Made by a program: the position numbers and the translations under genes. This document shows, piece after piece, positions 10,401 through 16,797 of a DNA stretch of 32,198 nucleotides (position 1 is the first letter of the stretch; each line of letters begins with the position of its first letter). This stretch comes from Micavibrio sp. (lineage in GTDB: Bacteria; Pseudomonadota; Alphaproteobacteria; Micavibrionales; CSBR16-224). The stretch spans positions 1 to 32,198 of the forward strand of contig JALTWL010000323.1 in NCBI GenBank assembly GCA_027047045.1. The letters run 5' to 3'. The notes below the pieces were generated by a model. The model did not search any database, was not told the origin of the DNA, and saw only the letters and a program-made list of their open reading frames with translations.

Positions 10401-10694
10401 TAGATTATCTGTATAAATCTCACGGCAACGCTCATGAGACTCGAAATCTAAATCTCCCTGACTTTTTGCCTCATCTAAAAGCACAAAACTTTTCCTATCG
10501 GTATTTAAACCAACTAGAATTCGAATTTTTTCAACCGTTCCCAGTTCTTCATACATACGGAAGAAACCGCTTGTACGAAAATACCCAACAAGAATATCAA
10601 AAAACTGTGCATCACGAGTGGTGCTAACGAAACGATCATAAAGGGAATAGTTATCTGTATTTGTAAAAAACTTAAGATCACTATTAACTGCCAT
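7485..10694 (-). CDS. PLD-nuclease/SNF2-family helicase fusion
   Basis: This 1069-residue protein joins an N-terminal phospholipase D-like nuclease domain to a superfamily 2 (SNF2-type) helicase. The PLD motif is HAKVY followed by GSSNFSENGL at roughly residues 137-165. The helicase motifs are in order: GLGKT (near 280), DEAH (near 348), SATPLNN (near 375), ITTDVLAEGINL, and QRVGRVNRVG (near 760). Only one HKD half-site is visible, so an active nuclease would need to dimerise. It is the first gene of the minus-strand run, with the methylase only 3 bases downstream. Motor plus nuclease plus methylase is the logic of DISARM- or Hma-type systems; no DISARM-type DrmA or DrmB is seen. Start ATG at 10694 has only a weak ribosome binding site (GTGGA). 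Confidence 0.9.
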   Translation of the reverse strand: MAVNSDLKFFTNTDNYSLYDRFVSTTRDAQFFDILVGYFRTSGFFRMYEELGTVEKIRILVGLNTDRKSFVLLDEAKSQGDLDFESHERCREIYTDNLVHEMEVTEDIYEVEVAAKKFIEFIKSGKLELRVHPSHNIHAKVYITRFQEDDRDYGRVVTGSSNFSENGLVAQREFNVELKDKADVEYALDRFEDLWEEGVDITEEYIDTIRNKTWLNDKITPYQIYLKFLYEYFKEDINADEEIDFALPDGFMDLSYQRQAVLSAKKILDTYDGVFLSDVVGLGKTFITAMLLQQLPPGRKLIICPPVLADYWKETLHQFYVPGFDVESLGKLEYLLKKGVDKYTYIVIDEAHRFRNEITSSYENLHRICRNKKVILVSATPLNNKLDDIKTQIKLFQPAKNSTIPGAQNLEAFFREQQKELDGHEKGSQEYLDAVKRTSEQVRDKVLKHIMVRRTRSEIKKYFSKDITQQGLTFPDIGKPQRIIYQFDKETDRVFDQTMELLKEFSYARYTPKLFLKEKLLEFELQSQRNVGGFMKGILVKRLESSFYAFKRSLSRFITSYENFISMYDSGTVWISNKVDVFELLESDNEDKLHFLLEEENAEKISSDDFKSEYKDNLETDLIILKKISALWKPIDSDPKLEYFTKELQENPILKDQKVIIFSESKETVEYLQENLDKTFTDKVLSYSSQGGTYRGEKYSGNSLRDIIEANYQPEHKKPKDDVSILITTDVLAEGINLHRSHIIINYDLPWNPTRVLQRVGRVNRVGTKHNKIYVFNIFPTAQSDAHLGLEDNIKAKIQAFHNTLGEDAKYLSDDEELSTHELFGDNLYKKLNDKNTFEDEEDIADSELRHLKVIRDLRDKNPDLFEHIKKLPKKARSGRKLDKTDIVSTDSLITFFRKGRLKKFVVVDNVNPQELTFLEAASLFECIPETKLHHVPQSYYDLLAQNKEHLKNITSEDSQEASATRGGASNEAQIIKMLKSSSIRTFKGFTEEDEEYLKRVRKAFEVGSIPKNTSKRIKAALKKSGLAPLKILAVLKNHIEADDIYINDKKTENNSVREIILSEFLIKG

Positions 10695-10839
10695 ATTTAT
10701 TCTGATTCCACATATATTTAATAAAATTTATCTGTTGCTAACATACCGCAATATTTAAATAAAATCTATATTCTTATTTACCTAATATCTAAGAACTATC
10801 AATAATTTCAAATCTTTCTAAATCAACTTATCGCAACAA

Positions 10840-10913
10840 TGCCACCTACTCCGTGCAACAGCTTTACTGTCTTTCTCTAACGTTGCAGTACTAACGGATG
10901 CACGGCAGTGGCA
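10840..10913. repeat. Long imperfect inverted repeat between ardA and the helicase operon
   Basis: The arms CCGTGCA (10851-10857) and TGCACGG (10899-10905) are perfect complements. They extend outward through TGCCAC (10840-10845) and GTGGCA (10908-10913) with a small internal bulge, and inward through GCAAC (10855-10859) and GTTGC (10882-10886). The block is GC-richer than its surroundings. No T-tract follows on either strand, so it is not a standard terminator. It could be an mRNA leader structure of the helicase operon, an operator, or a mobile-element scar. Confidence 0.55.
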
Positions 10914-10984
10914 ATGTGCAAAACGTCTCCTTTTCAAGAAAGGCCTCAATTATTGAAGAATGGAAAATATTAGGAATACGGAAT

Positions 10985-11494
10985 TTAAGAAGCCCTGTAT
11001 ATCAAGTTCTGTCCTGCGACTTCGGTTTCAGTGTAATCGAATTCTAAGTCACGAGCTATTGCATCGTAATCGATGTAGTATTGCAAGTTCTGTGGAATAT
11101 CTCCGAATAGACCATCTTCTACAAATTGTTCGGCTAGTTCTTTCATGCTGTCTAGACTTTCATAAATTTCTAAATCAAAATCCTCTGGAGAGTTATTGAT
11201 AAAATCGAAACTATATCCGCATTCTCCAACGGCGATGATTACTCTGATTTTTTGATCGGTATCCCACTCTTCGGCTTTATCGAAGAAATCTGAGATTGTT
11301 GCTTGGTTAATATCTAAGGCTTTGAATAATTCAGCGTCTATAAGATCACCATCAATGAATTGAATTTCAAATTCCTCAACTTGTTCGCCGTAATCATTAC
11401 GGCAATTCTTGTATTTACTGGAATAATCATCTAAACTATCAAAGTAAAATCCTGTTGCTGAAATATCATATGGTTGCGCGTAAAGTTTAATCAT
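10985..11494 (-). CDS. ardA: Antirestriction protein ArdA
   Basis: The 169-residue, strongly acidic protein ends with blocks typical of ArdA: EQFVEDGLFGDIP, LQYYIDYDAIARDLEFDYTE and GQNLIYRAS. ArdA proteins mimic B-form DNA and inhibit type I restriction-modification enzymes. They are carried by conjugative plasmids and transposons and made early after transfer. The length matches the family (about 165-170). The start is supported by an AAGGAG site 8 bases upstream of the ATG at 11494. It lies in the same direction as the helicase-methylase operon, 290 bases upstream of it. An antirestriction gene next to a restriction-like locus suggests both arrived on one mobile element. Its leader is GC-richer and full of dyads (see separate entry). 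Confidence 0.88.
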   Translation of the reverse strand: MIKLYAQPYDISATGFYFDSLDDYSSKYKNCRNDYGEQVEEFEIQFIDGDLIDAELFKALDINQATISDFFDKAEEWDTDQKIRVIIAVGECGYSFDFINNSPEDFDLEIYESLDSMKELAEQFVEDGLFGDIPQNLQYYIDYDAIARDLEFDYTETEVAGQNLIYRAS

Positions 11495-11529
11495 TTTCTT
11501 AACTCCTTTTTATTTTTTGACCTCGCTTA

Positions 11530-11730
11530 ATTGCGCTGTCTATGGCCACGGATAGACGGGAGTAAAAGCTGTTAATGCATCTTCTTTAGACCACAACAAA
11601 GTGAAGGACGGGAGAATTATCTGTTTCTTGATTTTCGCGAGGAAAGGCGGCACGTCTGGGGAAGAAACCGTAAATCCGCCGTTGCGTTAAACAGCTACTA
11701 CCGTCACGTCCGCCATTTTTGACGGGGCAT
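11530..11730 (-). promoter_or_regulatory. GC-rich, dyad-rich leader region of ardA
   Basis: Several nested dyads are visible: GTCTAT/ATAGAC (11538-11543 with 11552-11557), AGCTGTT/AACAGCT (near 11567 with near 11690), GGCGG/CCGCC enclosed inside that pair, and CCGTCA/TGACGG (near 11701-11726). GACGGGAG occurs twice, at 11555-11562 and 11607-11614. I see no strong sigma-70 promoter in it for ardA. In several conjugative plasmids, ardA and other leading-region genes are expressed from promoters formed by folded single-stranded DNA. This region has the right size and place for such an element. A structured RNA is the main alternative. Confidence 0.4.
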
Positions 11731-11818
11731 GGAGCGTGGTTGAATAAAAGGATTTAGAATAAATGTACTTTACTACTCTCTATTAGAATGTTCAAGGCAT
11801 TTTTCTTGCAAATTGTCA

Positions 11819-11852
11819 ATTGTATTTACAATCTGTAAAACTGTGATATAAT
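11819..11852 (+). promoter_or_regulatory. Sigma-70-type promoter with overlapping palindrome, leaderless
   Basis: TTTACA (11825-11830) and TATAAT (11847-11852) are separated by 16 bases. The ATG of the downstream ATPase begins at 11859, only 6 bases after the -10, about where transcription should start. No Shine-Dalgarno site fits in between, so the mRNA is probably leaderless. The palindrome ATTGTA-TT-TACAAT (11819-11832) overlaps the -35 and could bind a repressor, perhaps the gene's own product. Confidence 0.65.
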
Positions 11853-11858
11853 AAAAAT

Positions 11859-13025
11859 ATGAGTATTATTAATAGAACAGCAGAAAAAACTTTAAAATCC
11901 CTAGCCAAGAGCTACCCAGCATTGGTGATAACTGGACCGCGACAATCAGGGAAAACAACAATTACACGCAAAGTATTTGCTGACAAGCCATATGTATCAC
12001 TAGAAGATCTTGATACACGAGAATTTGCTACACAGGACCCAAGAGGTTTTTTAGAACAATATAGTGATGGTGCAATTTTTGATGAAGTGCAAAGAGTTCC
12101 TGAAATATTTTCCTATCTACAAACAAAAATTGATGCAGATAAGAAAATGGGAAAATTTATTTTAACAGGATCACATCAATTTGATCTAATTTCGGGAATT
12201 ACACAAAGCCTTGCAGGGCGGGTTGCCCGCCTCTCCCTGTTACCATTTAGCTATGCAGAATTACAAAATGCAAACAAAGCACCTAAAACAGTAGAAGAAC
12301 TGATGTTCAAAGGCCTATATCCACCAATATATGACAGAAAGCTAGATCCTGATATTTGGTATGATAACTACGTTAATACATATCTTGAGCGAGATGTTAG
12401 ACAACTAATAAATATCCGTGATCTCAGCAGTTTTCAAAGATTTCTTCGAATGTGTGCAGCTAGAACAGGGCAAATATTAAATTTATCCTCCCTTGCTAAT
12501 GATTGCGGCATTACACACAACACCGCAAAAGCTTGGATATCAGTTTTAGAGGCCAGCTATATCGTATATTTACTACAACCACATCACGAGAACTTTAATA
12601 AACGCATTATAAAGTCACCAAAACTTTATTTTTATGATGTTGGACTTGCAACATGGCTTCTAAATATTTCTAGTTCAGAACAACTGATCACGCACGCATC
12701 AAGAGGAGCTCTTTTTGAAAACTGGGTTATTTCAGAGCTTATAAAACAGCGTTATAATCAGGGAAAATCATCTAATCTTTATTTTTGGAGGGATAACACA
12801 GGTAATGAAGTCGATGTGTTAATCGACCAAGGAGAAAAACTTTTTCCCATCGAAATTAAATCTGGAAAAACAGTTACAAAGGACTATTTTAAAAATCTAA
12901 ATAAATACATGGGTTTTGCACAAGACAAAGCTAAAAAACCAGCTCTAATTTATGCTGGTAACACAGGACAAAACCGTCAAAATTGTACAGTTATTCCGTG
13001 GAAAGAAATTAACAATATAGAGTAA
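11859..13025 (+). CDS. AAA_14/DUF4143 family ATPase, copy 1
   Basis: The 388-residue protein has a Walker A GPRQSGKT at 26-33, a Walker B-like AIFDEVQRVP near 72-81, and the sensor ILTGSHQFDL. It follows with LAGRVARLSLLPFSYAEL, the standard lead into a C-terminal DUF4143 domain. The end carries GNEVDVLI and FPIEIKSGKT, a PD-(D/E)xK-like pattern typical of DUF4143. The family is widespread, often near mobile elements, and its function is unsettled. The start is set by the -10 box immediately upstream. It lies alone on the plus strand, convergent with the next gene. A second, divergent member sits at 20108-21337. Confidence 0.88.
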   Translation: MSIINRTAEKTLKSLAKSYPALVITGPRQSGKTTITRKVFADKPYVSLEDLDTREFATQDPRGFLEQYSDGAIFDEVQRVPEIFSYLQTKIDADKKMGKFILTGSHQFDLISGITQSLAGRVARLSLLPFSYAELQNANKAPKTVEELMFKGLYPPIYDRKLDPDIWYDNYVNTYLERDVRQLINIRDLSSFQRFLRMCAARTGQILNLSSLANDCGITHNTAKAWISVLEASYIVYLLQPHHENFNKRIIKSPKLYFYDVGLATWLLNISSSEQLITHASRGALFENWVISELIKQRYNQGKSSNLYFWRDNTGNEVDVLIDQGEKLFPIEIKSGKTVTKDYFKNLNKYMGFAQDKAKKPALIYAGNTGQNRQNCTVIPWKEINNIE

Positions 13026-13115
13026 ATCTGACTGACCTGTAACCACACACATACTTAAAAAGAAAGCATTAAAATACCATGCTCTGTAAATACACGAGGG
13101 GGATAACGATGCCCC

Positions 13116-13146
13116 AACTTGAGGTCACAAATTGCGATCTCAAGTT
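13116..13146. terminator. Hairpin between convergent genes
   Basis: AACTTGAG (13116-13123) and CTCAAGTT (13139-13146) form a perfect 8-bp stem around a 15-base loop. It lies between the end of the ATPase gene (13025) and the end of the convergent unknown gene (13194). No T-tract follows on either strand, so intrinsic termination would be weak. Apart from this hairpin I see nothing in 13026-13193. Confidence 0.3.
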
Positions 13147-13193
13147 ATCAAACTCTTCCCATTCCGCTAATTCTTTACAAGAAAATTGCTATT

Positions 13194-14180
13194 TTACTTA
13201 TTGTGCCCAAATTTATTTTTAGGTGAATTGCTATTAGAATTTTTTAAATTCTTCTGTTGGATAACATCTGTATAGGCATTCTGACGAAACAGTTTTTCCC
13301 AAGCATTATCTTTCATTAAAGTCTGTTTAAAGTAGTCTTTTAGTATATCTATATTGCCACTAAACATCGCTTTTAATGTCTCTTCTTTTAAAAAATCTTC
13401 CCCCCACCTGTCTATAAAACCTGACGCTGGCTTAATAACTGTCTCATAGAATTTTTTAGCCTCTGGAAATTTTGCTTCGTCAAATGACATATGAATTATT
13501 TCACTTAAAATCTCTTGTTCTTTCGAGTTTAAATTATTTTGATCAATTAGGTCTGAATATTTTTCATTTAGAAACTCACTTACAGAAATTTGGTCAATAG
13601 CATCCATCAATGTATTCAAATTGACCGACACAGGACTTTCGTCATTAAGATTTGGCGATGAATAACTTATACCATTAGCATTACGAAAATTTATTCCATA
13701 CTGATGACGATAAACAGATTCATTGTCATTCTCATCTACCATAAATGTTCTATAGGTTGAGGCATGAACACTATCATGAATATAAGCACGTGCTAATTCT
13801 AACGTTCTAAGTTCTTTATTTGGAATATTTTCTTTATTCAAAATAGTACCAAAAGCTAAATCATTGAAATAATAATATCCCCCCGCAGGAACTCCATAAA
13901 AACCACCTATACTAGTATCCTTTGGCTGAGATACCAAATAACGATCAAATGGCATTAATTCAAATTGATCAGAAAAAGTTTTAAAGTGTTTCTCTGCTGT
14001 TTCAATAATGTCTTGAAATAGCTTCCAATCTATATCTAACTCATCATTTTGTTTAGCATCATTTAAAGAAATATGTTTTGCAAATTTTTCAGGGATTTCT
14101 AAGCGTTTTTGTTTTAGAAAACTTTCAATTTTCGTAACATCGCCTTTATTACCTTTATATAATTCGTTACGCTTTTTCAT
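13194..14180 (-). CDS. Unknown protein with HDxxH-like motif
   Basis: I do not recognise this family. The chosen start at 14180 gives 328 residues and has an AGAGGAC ribosome binding site just upstream; an in-frame ATG at 14225 lacks one. The N-terminus is basic and lysine-rich. There is no signal peptide or membrane segment. The middle holds GGFYGVPAGGYYYFNDLAFG, then AYIHDSVHASTYRTF, where His135, Asp136 and His139 could bind a metal. The C-terminal third is helical and acidic, ending in an Asn/Lys-rich tail. It lies 66 bases downstream of a Nudix gene in the same direction and is probably part of that operon. A metal-dependent hydrolase is one guess from the HDxxH pattern alone. Confidence 0.6.
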   Translation of the reverse strand: MKKRNELYKGNKGDVTKIESFLKQKRLEIPEKFAKHISLNDAKQNDELDIDWKLFQDIIETAEKHFKTFSDQFELMPFDRYLVSQPKDTSIGGFYGVPAGGYYYFNDLAFGTILNKENIPNKELRTLELARAYIHDSVHASTYRTFMVDENDNESVYRHQYGINFRNANGISYSSPNLNDESPVSVNLNTLMDAIDQISVSEFLNEKYSDLIDQNNLNSKEQEILSEIIHMSFDEAKFPEAKKFYETVIKPASGFIDRWGEDFLKEETLKAMFSGNIDILKDYFKQTLMKDNAWEKLFRQNAYTDVIQQKNLKNSNSNSPKNKFGHNK

Positions 14181-14246
14181 TGTGTCCTCTTTAAAATATT
14201 TAAGGACATTATATTTGCATAACATTAAGGAATTGTTAACAACATA

Positions 14247-14714
14247 CTACCAAATATAATTTATTTCTTTATTTTTAAAATATTCAGCAATACGTTTTTT
14301 TGTTCCTATAGAAGTTGTCTCTGGAATTTTGTCTGGAGCAAAAAAAGCCCATGTTTCAATTTCTAAATTTTGCTTAGGATCTAATTCAAATTCTTTAATA
14401 ATAAAGATTGATACAAAATCATTTTTATGTTCAAAAAAGTTTGAATATGTACCAAGTAAAACAGGGGAATCTTTAACAATAAGATCAAGTTCTTCTTTTA
14501 ACTCACGTTTAATTGCATCAATAAGATGTTCTCCTTTATCAACCCCCCCACCAGGGCAATACCAGAGATCAGAATAAGTGTGTTTAACAAGTAGCACTTC
14601 TCCATTTTTATTAATAATTAAAGCTCTAACACCAATTGTGAACGGCTTTACAATGCGCCAATAAAGCTTTAGTAAAAAGCCAATAGGTTTAAAAAATAAT
14701 TTCTTTAGTATCAT
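14247..14714 (-). CDS. NUDIX hydrolase
   Basis: The 155-residue protein contains a Nudix box at residues 56-78: GVDKGE, then REL and EEL. It fits G-x5-E-x7-RE-U-x-EE-x-G-U except that the late Gly is Asp (EELDL). The lead-in LWYCPGGGVDKGE is typical of the fold. Nudix enzymes hydrolyse nucleoside diphosphates linked to another group; the substrate cannot be read here. The first 25 residues are hydrophobic and basic (LKKLFFKPIGFLLKLYWRIV), an amphipathic lead seen in several Nudix proteins. Its ATG overlaps the stop of the upstream peptidase gene by 4 bases, implying translational coupling. Confidence 0.85.
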   Translation of the reverse strand: MILKKLFFKPIGFLLKLYWRIVKPFTIGVRALIINKNGEVLLVKHTYSDLWYCPGGGVDKGEHLIDAIKRELKEELDLIVKDSPVLLGTYSNFFEHKNDFVSIFIIKEFELDPKQNLEIETWAFFAPDKIPETTSIGTKKRIAEYFKNKEINYIW

Positions 14715-15742
14715 GGACGTACCGGTAATTTTGCTAAGCCAAGTTTAGCCATATATACCCCATTATAATAGTCTTTGTCACCTATTTTTATTTTATGCAG
14801 AATATAATTTGTTGTGACTGAGCCGTGCATTTGAAAATGTATGTGGCTAGTCTTCCCCCCTAATTCAGGGTAATTCATATGTGTATCTGTTTTAGGTAGT
14901 TGTACTTTACCTAGTGGGTTATCAGCCTTTATATGCTGATTAACCAGTTCTGATGATACCTCTACATTTCCCAAAACACAGGTTAATCCATAATCAGATT
15001 TTATAACAACACACGGCTCTTGCTCGTCTATAAGTGTTTCTATTGTTAAATACCCTGATATTGGGGCATATACCGTTGTTCCTTCATCTACATAAATATC
15101 TATACCTTTATGTGCTATACGATCAGTACTATTTTTTTGATATTGCTTTGCTCCAAGTCTGGACAGTTTGGGAACTTTTTTAGATAATACACTAAACTGC
15201 TCATGCAATGTTTCAGTTGTTTTTATATCAATATTTTTAATATAGCTTTTAAATCCACCTTGCGGGTCAAAATCATCTAATGTAGAAATTACGCATCCAT
15301 CCTTTGAATTAGATTCAATAACATATGTGATACCATCTTTTGCTGTACCTAGAATCAAGCCAACATGGTTATATATTTTATCTGGAGATGTATCTAAATT
15401 AGGAAATTTAATAACAATATCTGCTGGCTGAGTATTTTCAAGTGTCACCTCTTCTCCACTAGGTGCTGACCTTTGGCTTTCTGCAATAAAAGGAATACCA
15501 ATTTGAGCCCCTTCCCAATATGCTTGAGATGTAAGAGTTGAACAATCCACAGTATCACTTGCCAACTCTTCCGTGCGCAAATAGGAATTACCTAAAAATT
15601 GCAGAGATGATTTTAAAATTTGCATACGTTCAGAATTTAGACAATATCCATCCTGTATATTATTTTCAAATACTTCCAATAACAAATTTTTATTTTTAAC
15701 TGAAATATTTAAATCGTTAATATAATTTTTAAAATTATCCAT
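14711..15742 (-). CDS. NlpC/P60-like and M23-like peptidase fusion
   Basis: The 343-residue protein seems to fuse two cell-wall peptidase folds. In the N-terminal half DCSTLTSQAYW (Cys67) and NHVGLILG (His126) match the catalytic Cys and His of NlpC/P60 enzymes. In the C-terminal half HKGID (211-215) and SHIHF (His300, His302) match the HxxxD and HxH zinc-binding motifs of M23 metallopeptidases, with APISGYL between them. Both active sites look intact. There is no signal peptide, so it either acts inside the cell, is released by lysis, or uses another export path. The start has GGAG about 8 bases upstream. It leads a probable operon with the Nudix gene (4-base overlap) and the unknown HDxxH gene. 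It could be an endolysin-like or effector-like enzyme. Confidence 0.72.
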   Translation of the reverse strand: MDNFKNYINDLNISVKNKNLLLEVFENNIQDGYCLNSERMQILKSSLQFLGNSYLRTEELASDTVDCSTLTSQAYWEGAQIGIPFIAESQRSAPSGEEVTLENTQPADIVIKFPNLDTSPDKIYNHVGLILGTAKDGITYVIESNSKDGCVISTLDDFDPQGGFKSYIKNIDIKTTETLHEQFSVLSKKVPKLSRLGAKQYQKNSTDRIAHKGIDIYVDEGTTVYAPISGYLTIETLIDEQEPCVVIKSDYGLTCVLGNVEVSSELVNQHIKADNPLGKVQLPKTDTHMNYPELGGKTSHIHFQMHGSVTTNYILHKIKIGDKDYYNGVYMAKLGLAKLPVRP

Positions 15743-16362
15743 TTATTGCTCCATAATAAAATACAAACCAATCATATACATATAAAGTTTATATTTCATT
15801 ACTTAAATATGAAAATGCCATTTTGATCTATATGAAATACCGCCCCATCCAATCGGATAAATATTAATAAAAAGTCCTAAATGGACTGTTTATTAATGTT
15901 TGTCACTGGATATCTTAATGAAATAAAGCCAAGTAATTGACGAAGATTTAATTTAGATGTAAGTGAGGGTTGGTATTGATGAAATCATCTTAACGAAGTT
16001 ATCTCAATGAAATTGTGAGTATTCAATCGGCATACGGTTGATCGATGGTAGTTCAGAAGGCAGAGCGAAGTCTCCTTTTGATCTTAATGAAATTATCATG
16101 GTTTTTAGGAGCTCGAAGGCTCTCTGAATATATGGGTTGTTAGGGAGATATAAATCTCCTTAACTTGTGATTGAACGGCAATGCGTTTATCTCCATGAAT
16201 GGCCCTAAAGAGGGATGCAACAGGAGAAGATAGGGAGTCATTTTCCCCCTTGCCAATCATGATGTATATACATAACTACTCGCAAAACACAGTCAGCGTC
16301 AATAACGTTTCAGTTTTGTTGCTATCCAGATGCGTCAACAGCCACGTCCAAATGGCTTGCAG
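15743..16362. repeat. Gene-free stretch with dispersed ATCTYAAYGAARTT-like repeats
   Basis: I see no convincing gene in these 620 bases. A 13-base motif recurs on the plus strand: ATCTTAATGAAAT at 15912-15924, ATCTTAACGAAGT at 15987-15999, ATCTCAATGAAAT at 16001-16013, ATCTTAATGAAAT at 16081-16093, and a weaker ATCTCCATGAAT at 16189-16200. Short dyads include GAGCTCGAAGGCTCTC near 16109 and GGAGATATAAATCTCC near 16145. It may be a decayed repeat-containing gene, an operator cluster, or a mobile-element relic. Confidence 0.4.
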
Positions 16363-16797
16363 TTACAGATGGGTGATTTCAATATCACCCCACTTTAATC
16401 TTAGATACTCAGCTACAAGACGGCGATGGCAGTGCTCAGGTGTCGGCTCACTACATAGCAAGCAACCACCATCAATTATCTCTCTTGATACTTTTTCCTC
16501 AATACGCCTTTTATTCATTAGTTCGATAAACTTACTCTCATATACGAACCAGTCACCGCCGTTTTTCTTGTACTCCTCAAGAATGTCCTTAGTTGGTGCT
16601 AAACCTGGAAGGTGGATATATTCAATATCAAGAATTTCCCTTAGAAAGAATCGTAAATCATCTTTCTTGGTAAATCCAGCAAGTTGCGATACATTATTGA
16701 GGCGAACATCAACCACCCTAACCAACCCTGGTTGTTTGAGTTTAGAAAAAAATTGTTCAGCGTTCTTCTTTGTAAAACCTATCGTAAAAACCCTCAT
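16363..16797 (-). CDS. DUF488 family protein, copy 2
   Basis: The 144-residue protein begins VFTIGFTKKNAEQFF, has DVRLNNVSQLAGF near residues 30-42, and ends with CSEPTPEHCHRRLVAEYL, the C-x-E...CHR motif of DUF488. The two cysteines and the His-Arg are the most constant residues and could form an active or metal site, but the activity is unknown. The ATG overlaps the stop of the upstream DUF488 gene by 4 bases. It is the last gene of a three-gene minus-strand operon. Base composition is clearly richer in G+C than the genes around it, which suggests transfer. Confidence 0.85.
   Translation of the reverse strand: MRVFTIGFTKKNAEQFFSKLKQPGLVRVVDVRLNNVSQLAGFTKKDDLRFFLREILDIEYIHLPGLAPTKDILEEYKKNGGDWFVYESKFIELMNKRRIEEKVSREIIDGGCLLCSEPTPEHCHRRLVAEYLRLKWGDIEITHL

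Noticed and set aside
2914-10694. DISARM or BREX assignment of the helicase-methylase operon
   Set aside because: No DrmA, DrmB, PglZ, BrxC or BrxL-like gene is seen; the AlbA_2 partner and PLD-SNF2 fusion fit an Hma-like type better.
11530-11730. A known ribozyme or RNase P RNA, from GAGGAAAG-like sequence
   Set aside because: The other conserved core elements (such as hammerhead CUGANGA or the RNase P P4 partner) could not be found.
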